This document shows, piece by piece, positions 12,361 through 45,870 of a DNA stretch of 64,000 nt. Position numbers and translations under genes: made by a program. Source of the stretch: Hepsetus odoe (taxonomy: Eukaryota > Chordata > Actinopteri > Characiformes > Hepsetidae). The stretch covers positions 20,171,193-20,235,192 of the forward strand of contig CM029384.1 of the NCBI GenBank assembly GCA_017165825.1, written 5' to 3'. Each line of letters opens with the position of its first letter. Position 1 is the first letter of the stretch. The notes beneath the pieces were generated by a model. The model saw only the letters and a program-made list of their open reading frames with translations, ran no database searches and was not told the DNA's origin.

Positions 12361-12770
12361 TTTTCTTCTTCTTCTTCTTCTTCTTCTTCTTGCAGCTGCT
12401 CCCATTAAGGGGTCGTCACAGTGAATCATTTGTTTCCATTCCTTCCTGTCCTCTGCATCTTCCTCCTTCAAACCGACCACCTGCATGTCCTCTCTCACCA
12501 CGTCCATAAACCTCCTCTTTGGTCTTCTTCTTTTCCTCTTTCCTGGCAGCTCCGTATTCAACATCCTCCTCCCAATATACTCCTCGTCTGCTCTGCAAAT
12601 GTCCAAACCAATGCAATTTCCCTTTCTGACTTTGTCTCCAGACCGTCCAACCTGAACTGTTCCTCCAATATACTAATTTCTCCTTCTGTCATCACTCCAA
12701 ATGCACTCTTCTCCACTAATTCCAGCCTGCCTGCACTCTCTCCTTCACCCTTTCTTCAACACTCGTAATT
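12361..12770 (-). mobile_element. RTE LINE 3' end
   Basis: Minus-strand decayed ORF reads EEYIGRRMLNTELPGKRKRR, RPKRRFMDVVREDMQVVG and KQMIHCDDPLMGAA, then a (GAA)n tail at 12364-12391. This shows the genuine 3' end of the family: a short tail of AAG triplets. Confidence 0.88.
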
Positions 12771-12774
12771 TCTC

Positions 12775-13275
12775 TATGTGTGTCCTTTAATGCTGTTGTT
12801 TAATATTTGGAGTAACTTGTGCCATTTACTTGCGTACACACCCCCTTGGGAAACACATTGTTTGAAAACCAAATGAATATTCAAAAAGGCATTTCAAAGC
12901 CATTCAAACATTGCTCATCTTTCATTTTCTGACCTTATTCTGGCAGAGGCTGAAGACTGCCTGCATCTAAATTTGTTTTTGATAGCGCAGTTTTTTATAT
13001 ATATAAAAAAAAAAAACACTGCTTAAGAGACCAAGTTTGTATTATTCATTTTCTTAATGTCATTCAAATTGTGGAACATTCTCCTCTTGTCAAAAGGATA
13101 ATGCCGCTCATTCATCAACCGATGATGCGCACTTCTTTTGACAGGCAGGGCAGCTTGACATTCCAGAAAGTATCCTTTATCGTTATTTCTCCTTGAAGTT
13201 GGTCCACTTCTCTGTAGATAGGCAATCTTCTTTCTCATCATACTATCCTTACATCTTGAAAGTCCTGGGCCAAGA
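12775..13275. other. intergenic, no assigned feature
   Basis: Nothing recognised apart from a short TA/A run near 12,996-13,016. Confidence 0.5.
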
Positions 13276-13281
13276 TTTTAG

Positions 13282-13319
13282 ACTGTCCCTCAGTGCAGTG
13301 GACTACACTGAGGGACAGT
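13282..13319. repeat. perfect 14-bp inverted repeat with 10-bp loop
   Basis: Arms ACTGTCCCTCAGTG (13282-13295) and CACTGAGGGACAGT (13306-13319) around the loop CAGTGGACTA. With a G-U pair the RNA stem can extend by about three pairs. Function unknown. Confidence 0.9.
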
Positions 13320-13324
13320 TTACC

Positions 13325-13920
13325 ACATTCTATTTTGTTGTTAACCAAAGTAAATTCACTGTTTAGGCTTAAAGATGACCTACAAGGACAAAAAGATTCA
13401 CAAAGTTCTTTATTTTTTAAACAGTCATGAGTGTGCTGCCTCTGTATAGTGTAGCATTACATTATGACTTTTACTTTAATAAATTATGGAGAACCTGGAG
13501 GGAAAAAAAGTGATGAAAATAATCACTGTAGTGAGTTTTGCCCACATTCTCCCCTCTGGAACAGCAGGAGATGGCTTATTTTAAGCTTATGCTGTATACG
13601 TGTACAGCTACTGCTCAGAGGCAGGGCGAATGAAAAACCATGTGAAATAAAGCTTTGACTATTCCAGTCATCTTGTGAATTTACATTTTGTTTACACTAA
13701 GAACCAAATCCAGTGGGAAAACCATGAACATCTTCAAGTTATTATTGTCATTACATACCAGAATTATCAAATGTAGCCTTTTCTAACCATTTCATTAGCC
13801 TGGATACTAAGAGTAGTGAACTATAAAAGTAGTAGTATAAAAGTAGTGGAGCTGCAAAACCATAGCTAGTGATACACAAGTAGATCAGAGTGTGACCTTT
13901 TCCTGGAGGCCAGTAGTGGC
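13325..13920. other. intergenic, no assigned feature
   Basis: Nothing recognised on either strand. Confidence 0.5.
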
Positions 13921-14015
13921 CATGAAGTGAAAGTGACTAATGTGAAACCTAGCACTGCACACAGTGAACCACAACGGAATGCAACCTCTGCTTTTCACTC
14001 ATACATACCGTGCAG

Positions 14016-14198
14016 AAAGTGAAAGTGACAACCCTTGTCATTGCGAGATCACAGCACAGCACACGTGAACCACAACGAAATTGCACCTTGCTCAATACCT
14101 TGCTCAAGGGTACCTCAGGGCAACCTCAGGGAAGGGGTTCGAACTCACAACCTTCCGATCAGGCGGCCAACGCCCTAACCACTAGGCCACCGCTGCCC
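14016..14198 (-). mobile_element. SINE part of the U6-SINE chimera
   Basis: Begins GGGCAGCGGTGGCCTAGTGG immediately after the U6 3' end, keeps the B box region GAGTTCGAACCCC, and ends TGTCACTTTCACTTTC. The middle is shortened: GAGCAAGGTATTGAGCAAGG jumps to AATTTCGTTGTGG. Confidence 0.88.
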
Positions 14199-14297
14199 AA
14201 AATAAGGAACGTTTCCCGATTTTGCCTGTCATCCTTGCGCAGTGGCCATGCTAATCTCTGTATCATTCCAGTTTTAGTATATGTGCTGCCATAGAAG
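14199..14297 (-). pseudogene. U6 snRNA retropseudogene fused to a SINE
   Basis: The minus strand reads GGCAGCACATATACTAAAAC, GATACAGAG, ATTAGCATGGCC, TGCGCAAGGATGACA and GTTCCTTATTTT, a nearly full-length U6 RNA through its oligo-U end. U6 is the catalytic snRNA of the spliceosome. This copy has lost three bases just after ACAGAG and has a broken 5' stem. No upstream Pol III promoter is visible, so it is a pseudogene. Its TTTT end joins directly to GGGCAGCGGTGG, the start of the SINE. Confidence 0.9.
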
Positions 14298-14550
14298 GGG
14301 GAAGCTATTTAAAGCGCCAGGGAGCAGTAATAGGAAAGGGTACCTCAGGGCAACCTACTGGCCTGGGATTCAAATCCACAACCTTTCGATCCTGGGGCCT
14401 CGTCCCTAACCACTTGGCCACCAATACCCCTATGGTGGAGCAGATATCACCTGGGTTATTCTTAACATAATCTCACAAAAATAGGCTCTCGTGGCTTTCT
14501 TACTCAACCTGTATATATGTGTTATAGAAAATAAGAACAAATTTTTCTTA

Positions 14551-14721
14551 CCCCGAGGTACCCTTGAGCAAGGTAGCGTCCCCGTCACTGCTCCCCGGGC
14601 ACTTTCATAGCTGCCCACTGCTGCACTGTGTTTGATTTAAATGCAGAGGTCCGATTTCATTGTGGTTCACTGTGTGCTGTGCTGTGACCTCGCAATGATA
14701 AAAATAGTCACTTTCACTTTC
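14551..14721 (+). mobile_element. tail-B SINE, 5' truncated
   Basis: Starts at CCCCGAGGTACCCTTGAGC and runs through GCTGCCCACTGCTGCAC to TCACTTTCACTTTC. Truncation at the 5' side is typical of incomplete reverse transcription. Confidence 0.88.
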
Positions 14722-14937
14722 AATCTTGTTAATTTACAAAGACTGAAATTCTGTTTACTTCTGGGTTTGTAAATGATACACATGTCCAATATGCATTGAC
14801 GTTATCTGCACTTTATTGAATAAAACAGAAACCAAGGAAGAAGTCCTATATCATGGCTGCTGATAAATTTAGTTGACAGCTTCTAAGGAATTTTGAGGGT
14901 TGTAAAGTGAAAGACTAATTTGTTGATCCAAAGTTTG

Positions 14938-15215
14938 GGTTGGTAATCCGTTACCCCTTTATCAGTGTTCAGTTTCTGACCACAGCGATGCTCACTGTTA
15001 GCATTTTTAGGGTTGTGGGCCACTCTTACCTGAAAATAATGTGTTCAAAAACCCCAACGACACCATTATGCCTGACACACCAGAACCACACACACTACTA
15101 AGTGTCACTGCTGTGCTGAGAATAGCCCACTAGCCAATTAATGTGTGGTTGACATCTGTGGCCAGAAACCAACCAATGATGGGGCTGTAGGGCTGGTTTA
15201 TAATGCAGCAATAGA
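14938..15215. repeat. dispersed repeat fragment (GTCAGTTTCTGAC family)
   Basis: Contains GTTACCCCTTTATCAGTG, CAGTTTCTGACCAC, CACTGCTGTGCTGAGAAT and GACACACCAGAACCAC, text I recognise from a repeat common in catfish and characin genomes. Related pieces lie at 50075-50310, 16750-16825 and about 62240-62310. Class not determined. Confidence 0.5.
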
Positions 15216-15345
15216 TGAGGAACAGCCTAAAGTGAATTTGTACAGTGACACTTATAAATGCATACTTTTCAAACATTTATGCTTGGTCCAAGTCAAATGT
15301 TGAATCTTTAAAAAGATAAAATTTTAATCGACTGAAGTTTTAGTA

Positions 15346-15596
15346 GGGGGCAGCAGTGGCCTAGTGGTTAGGGCGTTGGCCGGAGGATCGGGGGTTCGAA
15401 CCCCTTCCCAATAGGTTGCCCTGAGGTACCCTTGAGCAAGGTGCCATCCCTGTCACGCTCCTCACTGCGATGGGCTGGTGACCTGTCTAGGGTGTGTCTT
15501 TTGCCCTGTGTGAGCTTGGCTAGATACCAGCACTCCCCCACGACCCCACTTGAGACAAGTGGCAGAAAATGAATGAATGACTGACTGACTGACTGA
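15346..15596 (+). mobile_element. tail-A SINE with target duplication
   Basis: Full head (GGCAGCAGTGGCCTAGTGG, B box GGGTTCGAACCCC) and tail A ending in (GAAT)(GACT)n. Flanked by CTGAAG-T/C-TTTAGTA on both sides, an almost exact duplication, so the insertion is complete and fairly recent. Confidence 0.9.
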
Positions 15597-15610
15597 CTGA
15601 AGCTTTAGTA

Positions 15611-16225
15611 TGTTTTAAGAGAGTTGACTTTGAGTCAGTGATTCGGGTCACCATTTATGATTATGACTTCATAATTTCAAACCTAGTCCATCTTGCACCA
15701 TGAAATATATGAAATTTATAAATCACAGATGCCCAGAAACCTTGCTCTCTATCCCTAATGCTCAACTTTTCTGTTTCTGTTTTTTTGGGTGGCTTTCCAC
15801 ACAAGTACAGCTCACTGGATCATTTTCACTGTTCTTTTTTTTTTTCTTTTAATACACATACAAGGACACATCAATTCCACCCTGTAGAGTGGTGGTGAGG
15901 GGCTTGAACCCCATGCCTCAAGCTGATTCTGCGCTTGTTCTTGCTTTCACGCAGCAGTGACTGCACACTCCGATCATTGTCTCTCCCACTGCGCTGCTCA
16001 TATGCAGCAAAGGGCAATGGAGAGCATACAAACATGCCTTCAAGCTTGTGTCTGCTTTCAGAATCGCTGCTGGGCGCTTGGCCTATAACCAAAAAAGGAT
16101 ACTGGGAATTACAATGCCCTCCAAAAAGTTTTGGACAAAGATTTTGCCTTGAGTCACCACTTTGCTCCTCAGTGTAAATTTTATATCAAACAAAGGTTCA
16201 AAGGTGAAACATTTTTTTGATTTAT
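15611..16225. other. intergenic, no assigned feature
   Basis: A stretch near 15,880-16,050 with GGCTTGAACCCC resembles SINE text, but the match is too poor to call. Nothing else seen. Confidence 0.45.
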
Positions 16226-16228
16226 CTG

Positions 16229-16446
16229 GAGCAGCAGTGGTCTAGTGTTTCAGGAGTTGGCCCCAGGATCAGAAGATCATGGGTTCAAATCCCAGACCAG
16301 TACATTGGCCTGAGGTACCCTTGGGGAATGTACTGCCACTGCTCCCTGGGTGTGTGTGTGTGTATGGATAAAATTCAGAGATCTAATACCGTTAAGGCTC
16401 AATGTGTGCTGTGCTGCGTTTCACAATGATAAGAAGTGTCACGTTA
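16229..16446 (+). mobile_element. tail-B SINE, diverged
   Basis: Head GCAGCAGTGGTCTAGTG, B box region ATGGGTTCAAATCCC, GAGGTACCCTTGGGGAATGT and TGTGTGCTGTGCTGCG. The TG-rich insert near 16350 is local. Confidence 0.82.
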
Positions 16447-16847
16447 TAAGTGCAAATTCCATGCTTTAATTTAAAGTTATTTGCCTTCATTCCTGTTTCA
16501 CCTTGTAGAAATCACACTTTTTATACATAGTCCCCTCATTTTAGGGCACCATAATATTTTTGACAAAGATATAGTAGGGATATTGAAGTAGTCATGTTTA
16601 GTACTTCCTATCCCTTGCATGTAATGACTGTTTGAAGTCTGCCACTCACAGCCATCATCAGGTGCTGAAGACTTTCTCTAATGATGTTCTGCCAAGCCTC
16701 TTCTGCTGCCTTAAATTGTTCAACTTCAACTTCTTCTTCAGAATATACAGATGAACCACTTCATTGGATACACCTACCTAGTATCTTAACCCATTGTCCA
16801 CTTTATTAGCTCCACTTAGTTTGTAGTTACAGGCATTCAGTTTTAAA

Positions 16848-17073
16848 ATGAAAGTGCAAATGACTAGCCGTGTCATTGTGAAACACAGCACAGCACAACG
16901 AAATTCAGCTCCTGCGTTTCACCCATACACATCCATGCAGCAAGGGGCAGCTATTGAAAGTGCCTGGGGAGCAGTAATGGGGACAGTACCTCACTCAAGT
17001 GTACCTGGGTTCAAATCCACCCACAACATTCTGATGCTGGGGCCAACTCCCTAACCACTAGGCCACCACTGCC
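16848..17073 (-). mobile_element. tail-B SINE
   Basis: Minus-strand copy: GAAAGTGCAAATGACTAG tail, GCAGCAAGGGGCAGCTATTG, GGGTTCAAATCC and CCACTAGGCCACCACTGCC head. Confidence 0.85.
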
Positions 17074-17074
17074 T

Positions 17075-18659
17075 ACTGCTACCTCGCTATGCTAAAAAGC
17101 CAAACGTGGTGTTACGAAATCTCAGTACTACATAATTTGGTGTTTTTCTGCTCTACCATACCTGATCTGACTCATTATGTCATTAACAAACCCCAGCCAA
17201 ATTCAATGTGTAACTATGCAAAAACCAAACTATAATTCCTACTATGCACTGTGCAGAATTTATCTTTAATAAATGCTTAATCCTACCCCTGCCATGTTTT
17301 CATGTTAGAACATCTAGAAATGTTAATTCCCTTAAATCTAATGACAGCAGACAACAAAAAAAGTGCAGTTCTGCAGTTTTTCAAACTTGTTTTATCTCAA
17401 AATCACCTTAACATTCTGAAGTGCAGTTCCAAAAAAAAAGTGGAAAATATAATCAACACAGAATGCTCATAAACAGAGGCAGCAAAAGGCTGAAAGGAAG
17501 TGGTACTAAATAAACAGCTAAAGGAATTATTCGAAACTAATTAGGTAATTCGGCAAAATGGTAAGCATCACGACTGAGTTTTATAAGAGCATCTTAAAAA
17601 GACTTTCAGAGGTAAACATGGGCGGATTTGCATAAAATCTGTATTCAAATTCTGAATTTCAGAATATTTTTGCCCAGTGTAAAATTGCACAGATTGGAAT
17701 ATCTCATCATTTATGATCCATAATATCATCAAAAGAATCAGAGAATGTGGAGAAATGGCTGAAAAAGACAAAGTAACAAATCTATACGGGATGTCCGTGA
17801 TCTACGGTCCCTTCGGCGGCACTGCGTTGAAAACTATCATAGAAGTCACTGCAAAAAACATAGAAGTCACTTCTAAAACTCACTGTATTTTAACATAGTT
17901 AGCCACGCTGTCTTTGAATGCCGTCTGCTTTGACACAAAGCTCCTTTCAAATGAACTGAGGCAAATTTAAAAACTTCTGTGGACAAAATATGGACACTGT
18001 GTCCTCAGGACTAAAGTGCAGAGGGAGCAAGCTAAATGCTACATTTTGTTTCCTAACATAATATAAAATGCTAACACATTGTTCAGCATGTACAAATGTC
18101 CAAATACTTTCTAGGGCCATTCCATCAACGCTGTGCTAGTTGTGACCATATGATATACTGACATTCAAGTTTTGTTGAACATCTGGACGTTTGCAGCTGC
18201 AGGAAGGTGTTACACAGAATGATGCAGCATGGCCATATTTAGGAAATGTTGGCGCTACAGTGGTGTGAATGTGAACGCAGTGACATCTAGGCTTGCCGTT
18301 CAATTGAGGCAGGGTGCCAGAGCAAAACTGATGGTAAATGGCAGGTCTTTGATGTTAGCTTAGGAGAGCTCTATTGAAGTCTATGCTGGGTGGGTTGTCA
18401 CGTCACTCAGTGGGCCTATAGGAGTTATAGGCACCGTGTGACTGTGTGGGTGTTCACCTTCAGTTTTACTATTAACAGTTAGTGACCCTGAGAAAAATCT
18501 ACTGTTCCTGAGAAAGCGAATAATAATTTCCAACTTCCCAAAGAAAAGTCCTTCTGATCAGCAGGGATGCAGAACTTTCTTCTCAGAGGCAAAGAAAAGG
18601 TAATCATTTAGTCATGAGGAGAAAGAATGTTTTCTTGAAGAATGTGAATGACAGTTTCA
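17075..18659. other. intergenic, no assigned feature
   Basis: About 1.6 kb with no gene or repeat match I can support. Confidence 0.5.
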
Positions 18660-18661
18660 GA

Positions 18662-18694
<33 letters not shown>

Positions 18695-18696
18695 GT

Positions 18697-18759
<63 letters not shown>
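18660..18759. repeat. compound (TA)n-(GA)n microsatellite
   Basis: TA/TG units (18660-18698) followed by about 30 GA units (18700-18759). Strand-asymmetric purine run able to form triplex DNA. Confidence 0.95.
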
Positions 18760-18761
<2 letters not shown>

Positions 18762-18833
18762 TTTGGGAGCTGAGCTGGACTATATGGTAGAAAATGTATC
18801 ATTATGATTCTTGGAAATTTTCATGATCTTCAT

Positions 18834-19040
18834 CTTTTTCTTTTGGCTGCTCCTATTTAGGGGTCACCACAGCAGATCAACCGTCTCCATTTCTTCCTGT
18901 CCTCTGCATCTTCCTGCTTCAAGCCAACCACCTGCATGACCTCTTTCAACACGTCCATAAACCTCCTCTTTGGTCTTCCTCTTCTCCTCTTTCCTGGCAG
19001 CTCCATCTATAACATCCTCCCAATATAATCCTCATCATGA
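18834..19040 (-). mobile_element. RTE LINE 3' end fragment
   Basis: Same minus-strand terminal segment as 12361-12770: CTTTTGGCTGCTCCTATTTA, GACCTCTTTCAACACGTCC and TTTCCTGGCAGCTCCAT. Confidence 0.85.
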
Positions 19041-20455
19041 TGCACACCTTTTTTTTTCAGTGTTTCATACAGCACACTACACAGTATCCAGTTAAAAGGG
19101 CTTACTTATACACTCTCTGTAATTAACTAATGAACCAAATGCTGCAAATGAACCATGTGGCTGCTGAAATCACAATAATCATGACGGACATTGGGACCTA
19201 ATTTGACATGATTTATATTAAATGCCATGTCTGTAATCAATATCAGTCATAAATCTCCTCATGTTTCTCCCCAAGCCTTATGTCATCATGCATTTTAACT
19301 AATGTTTGCAACTTTTTTGTGATTAAATTGAATTGCATTTGGTTAAAAGCTGCATTGAAGACCTTCATGGAGAGCCTAAATATACTAAGCCAAATTTGAT
19401 TTAAAAGGATGCCATTAATGCAAAGGAGCCAGCCAACTATTAAAAAAAAAAATCTATATCTGAATAATTTATCATATTAACCTCCAGAATATTCCTTGTC
19501 AGTGGAAAGGAACATCACTTAAGTAGTTTTTGTGTGCATTAATATAAAAGAGAAACTCACATAAATAGTGGTAATGAAAAAATACATGTAAGATTCATTT
19601 AATCAGGTAGATGACACCAGGCAAAAAAACAATTCATGTGCCATGGATGAGAGGAACAGTGGCACTCTAAGAGCACAACATGGTCTTTTTATAATGTATT
19701 GCCTGGTGATTCTCTGAAAAAGAATGAGAAATGAGAGGCTAAAAAGCTTGGCTAGCTGGTGTGGAGACATTATTCTATATATGGATCATTATTTTAACTT
19801 CTGCTTACTGTGGTTTGGTAGCTTATGCCTGAGTGGACTCTAAATAGAAAACTTGACAGCCCATACGCTATACTAAGTCCCTCTACCTGCTTAAAATAAA
19901 CCCCCATGTCATGTGGTTAACTCTCACTTTTCGGGAATTAAATAAAATATATTGGGCTGAATATTTGATAATAAAATAATTCTATAACAACTATCACAAA
20001 CAACCAAATATTTGAAGTAACACAGTACAAATACTTTGCTACTATGCTTAAGTAGAATGTTTAGGTGTCTTTACTGTTTTTTTGGGTTTTTTTTTTACAT
20101 TTTGACATTTTAAAATAAATGTCTATAATTTTTTTTTTTCAGAACAGGCTTCTTACTTTGTTTCGCTGCAGAAATAGTGCATTATTTTTATTTTGCATCA
20201 TTGGGAGCCTCCGCAACTGACTTCAGCCTGCATGGATGGAGCAAAAACACCTAGAAAAGACTATCATGGCAGATATATCAAAATGTAAATGACAAAATAG
20301 AAGAAACTCGAAAAAGACACCATGGCATGTATTAAATTTGCTCTCCATGATAGGAGAACTAGTAGAGACGGGAAGAAGAGTAAAGCAGCAAAGTTTACTA
20401 TTTTTAGTAGAGTGTATTAACTGGGGTAACTCACTTCTCATTGGCCAGTTACAAC
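19041..20455. other. intergenic, possible conserved non-coding sequence
   Basis: No gene. About 19,090-19,500 is AT-rich, non-repetitive and carries several TAAT cores, the look of a conserved developmental element. This is an impression only, with no alignment behind it. Confidence 0.25.
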
Positions 20456-20460
20456 TTATG

Positions 20461-20642
20461 TTTACTGCATTTATCAGACGCTCTCATCCAGAGCAACTTC
20501 CATTCCCTAATTACAGGGACGCAATTTGGGGTTAAGGGTCTTGCTCAGGAACCCAATGGTGGTAGTGTTAGAGGTGGGATTCAAACCTGCGACCTGGTCT
20601 ATAGATCCGTAGGCAAGTATCCTACCATTAGATCACCCCACA
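20461..20642 (-). mobile_element. V-type SINE
   Basis: Minus strand: tail end TTTATCAGACGCTCTCATCC, GGTTAAGGGTCTTGCTCAGG, B box TGGGATTCAAACC, AGGCAAGTATCCTACCAT. Confidence 0.87.
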
Positions 20643-20863
20643 ACTTGTCATTATGAGCACAAAGCACAGTGAAGCGCAATGAAATTCTATCTCTGTATTA
20701 CATTTGTGCAATGAGGGGCAGTCATACACCTGATACCTGGGGAGTTGTGTTGGGGACGGTACCTTTCTCAAGGATACTCCAGGCATCCTATTGGTCCAGG
20801 ATTCAAATCCAGGTCTTCTGATCCTGGGGACCTAGTTGCTAACCACTGGGCCACCGCTGCCCC
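20643..20863 (-). mobile_element. tail-B SINE, directly abutting a V-type SINE
   Basis: Tail CTTGTCATTATGAGCAC, body TGCAATGAGGGGCAGTCAT, B box GGATTCAAATCC, head AACCACTGGGCCACCGCTGC. It abuts the V-type SINE at 20461-20642 in the same orientation. Confidence 0.85.
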
Positions 20864-21196
20864 AGCTCTCATTGAGTTTCCATTCCCCTCAATGTTTCTT
20901 CCACCGATAACACACTTTTTCAGGCTTCTTCAGGCTACTTTTTCAGTCTGTAAATCTGCTTTATATTATAATTAGGAAAAGCCCTGTACAACAAAATTTG
21001 ACTCGAAAAAAGCACAGCATTAGACAAATGTCTGAACAGGTGTTTATTTCCACACCTAAGGCTTGTGTTATATTAATATATGCTATTCATTCACCCATTC
21101 CATAGTATATAAGTACATCAGCTAGACTCCTTTTTCAGGTTTATTGTCAAATCCTGCAGAAAACAAAAACCCAAAAGCAGCCCGAAGATGGGCATC

Positions 21197-21918
21197 TTTA
21201 TTCACAGAGAACAACAGTTCACACTTAAATGCACACCGAAGCTATTGCTCAATAAACAATACACTTTAAATATCTTTATTTTTTTCATATTTATATAACA
21301 TATGTACTATTTCAGTGGCATTATTGTATACTGGACAAAAAAGTATATCATGGTAGATTAAAAAGTAAACAAATGCATTTGTATTTTAGACAAAATATAT
21401 TCAACTGTGTTTTGAAGCAGAAATTCCTTTGATTTTAGCGATGTTTTAGCGGCGTCTTGTCTGTCATTGAAAACCTGAGAGAGAGAGACAGAGAGAGAGA
21501 TCAACAGAGCATTCTTTGTGTTACATTTACAAACGCTCCCTTTTCATAAGGGCCAAAATGACCTTCAAGTGCAGAGTTGCTTGGGCTTTTACTTCCACCA
21601 AAATGTACTTTCCAGTCATTACAGCTGAAAAGCTGTGACTGTGTGGGAGAAAAAAAAGCTTTAAAAGGTCACTTTAACACTTAGGCTTAGTCTTGAGTTC
21701 TTGCCCTTTTTTTGTACATCTGATTTAAATGTAATGACATATTACACATTTTGGTATAACCTGATTTTTATGTTCTTATCTCTTTCTGCAAAAGTGTAGA
21801 CACTGGTCCTAAATAAGTTCTGATTTAAATTCACACACATCTCAGCCTTCCCCTTCTAAGGGTTACATGAATCATAGGTGATTCCTTCAGGATGTCTCCA
21901 TTCTCTCACCTTTTTGCC
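21197..21918 (-). other. rac2: probable rac2 3' UTR
   Basis: No coding potential on the minus strand after the stop. Minus-strand AATAAA hexamers lie at 21275-21280 and 21197-21202 and are candidate polyadenylation signals. Which one is used cannot be told from sequence, so the end is approximate. A short GA tract at 21479-21500 lies inside. Confidence 0.45.
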
Positions 21919-43662
<21,744 letters not shown>

Positions 43663-45141
43663 TTTTCCTCCCTGAACAGTGAAAAACTTTTAAAGTGCTT
43701 GAAAAAAGCAAGAGTGAGCAAAGCAAAGGTGCAGTACAGGAAACTAGTTAGTTTCAGAACTGTCAGTGTCTCTCTTGCTCTCCTCCCTCCCTCCTCCCTT
43801 TCCAACTCCGTCACTTTGAGCCGCCCAGTCTTGCACATTCACTCTTGTGTCATTCTAAACTTGCGGAGCTGATTGCAGATCAGCTTCAAAGCAGCTATAA
43901 ACCTTGCGCAGAGCAGGAAATAATGTTTTAAACACATTTCCTGAAGTAAATACAGGGCCTGCAAGAAAGAAAGAAAGAAAGAAAAAAGATGGAAAGAAGT
44001 CTTCTCAATAGGACGACATGCTTTATGCATGGCATGCATGTCAGGTGGATTGGATGCTAAATTGCTGCCTAGCTGATGTTGCAACTTCTTTCACAAATAG
44101 TGAAAATGTACCCTCAAAGGGTCTAGGTCCTTGAGGTCCAGTTGTGTAGCTTTTGTACTTTTCGTACCAGTTTTAACCAGAAAAAGTGACTTATTTCTAC
44201 ACATTACCCTTTTTTTTAAGTGGAACTGTAAAATAGAAAGCTAGATGTCAGGGAAGGGTATATGGAGCCAGTCCTGCACTGAAATCTGGTGGCATCATGT
44301 TCCCTAAAGGTCCTGAAGGCTTAAACGTGAGGGGACCACTTAAGAGCTCAAGAAGGCATTACCATCCCACTTGTGAAAAACAGAGTAGACAATCGTATTA
44401 TTGTATTGATCATTGGTTGCTAAAAAACCGTGACATCTGCAGTCTTTATTAAAAAAAAAAAAAACACATCTGTTTTTTTTTCTATTTTCCCTTAGCACCA
44501 CTTTGAAAATCTAATCAACAAAACACAAGAGGGTTGCGTTGCAAAACAAAAAAAAAAAATGAAGTTGTGATTACTCATGATGTTTTACTGTCTGAAAAAC
44601 ATTTGAAAATAACAAGCGAGGGAAACATAGTGATACAAACGAGAAAAAAATGAATACTTGAAATACAGCTACGAGAAAAGCTTACAGACAGAAAAAGAGA
44701 ACAGAGACAAATTACAAGAGGCAAACCCATTTCCATTAAAAGCAGTGTTTGAGCTGTGGGTTTGTTTCACTAAGCATAGGATGATGTTTAAAAATTATTC
44801 ATTCATAGAACAATTTTCTATCAAAAAATCAAGAAATCCTATTTTTAGCCCTAAAGGAGTCTAAATATGGAATCCTGAACACTGACTTTCTTTTCTGGGA
44901 TCTTCTTTAACACCCTGGTTAGGGAATTTCACATTCCTGGAAAGGTTGGTTTTAGGTCCTGTCTTGATACAACAGGACTTGAGTTGGTTTGAGAATGACA
45001 AAATAAAAGGTTGATTGCAAAATATATTGTGATATTGGACATCTCCATTTCCCTAACCATGCAGTTTTTCTCTCTCTTTTCCTAAGCTTATGTTCTTAAA
45101 ACCAGCTCAGAACTTATCAAAAACTTTTACAAATATATATA

Positions 45142-45870
45142 GTCAAGTCAAGTCAACTTTATTTATATAGCACTTTTTAAAACTGTTGTTGTCACTAAGC
45201 AGCTTTACAGAATCAGCTCCGAGCCCCAGCTGAGTAAACCAATGGTGACAGAGGCAAGGAGAAAATCCCCCAAACATGAGGAAGAAGCTGTGTGAGAAAC
45301 CAAGACCCAAAAGGGGAACCCATCCTCCTTTGGTCAACACTGGAAATATAAAAGGAAAGGAAGAAAGAGAAAAACCCTGTATAGTGATGACTTCCAGTAA
45401 GCATGAGTTACAATAAAAATAAAAGAGTCCATTGGTGACTGTAATTGGAGGTTCATGAGCTAATGGTGGAAGCTCTGAGTGGGGGAAGCTTTAATCTTCA
45501 TGGCAGCAGCTCTGGCAGAAGAGCCAGTCTGATGTAGCAGATCTGAAGTTGAAGTTGGGAGAGAAATATGATTTGCCGACTCAGTGGAGTAGCTGGTATG
45601 GAATTGAGGAGACCCTCACGGAGATCGATGCACTTGCTTTCCAGAAATCTAAACTGTCCGCCCATCTCAAACAGAGAGAAATGGATTAGATCTGTTTTGA
45701 ACTCGTACAGACTATGAGTTTAAAGAATGCAGTAATGTGACTCCAGCAAACTCGCTATTACAACCTGAATTAAAAGGACTGATCCTGACTTAAAAATGAT
45801 TTTTACAGATTTTTACGCATTTTTACAGGGGTTTTACAAGCACGAGAGCACCCTGTGACACTGGCATCCC
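45142..45870 (-). repeat. LINE-like dispersed repeat with TTGAC tail
   Basis: On the minus strand the unit ends in GTGCTATATAAATAAAGTTG with (TTGAC)n, a fish non-LTR-type 3' end. Upstream text (TTTGGTTCTCACACAGC, CCCTTTTGGGTC) recurs widely in fish repeats by memory. The 5' boundary is approximate. Confidence 0.5.

Larger units (their letters stand above)
13924..14431 (-). mobile_element. tail-B SINE host split by a U6-SINE chimera
   Basis: On the minus strand the head lies at 14431-14298 (GGTGGCCAAGTGGTTAGGG, TTGCCCTGAGGTACCC, GGCGCTTTAAATAGC). The rest lies at 14015-13924 (CTGCACGGTATGTATGAGTG ... TCACTTTCACTTC). Read together they make one SINE; the piece between them is a foreign U6-plus-SINE unit in the same orientation. 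Confidence 0.82.

Noticed and set aside
14199..14297. Functional U6 snRNA gene
   Set aside because: Lost bases after ACAGAG, a broken 5' stem, no TATA or proximal element upstream, and fusion to a SINE show a retropseudogene.
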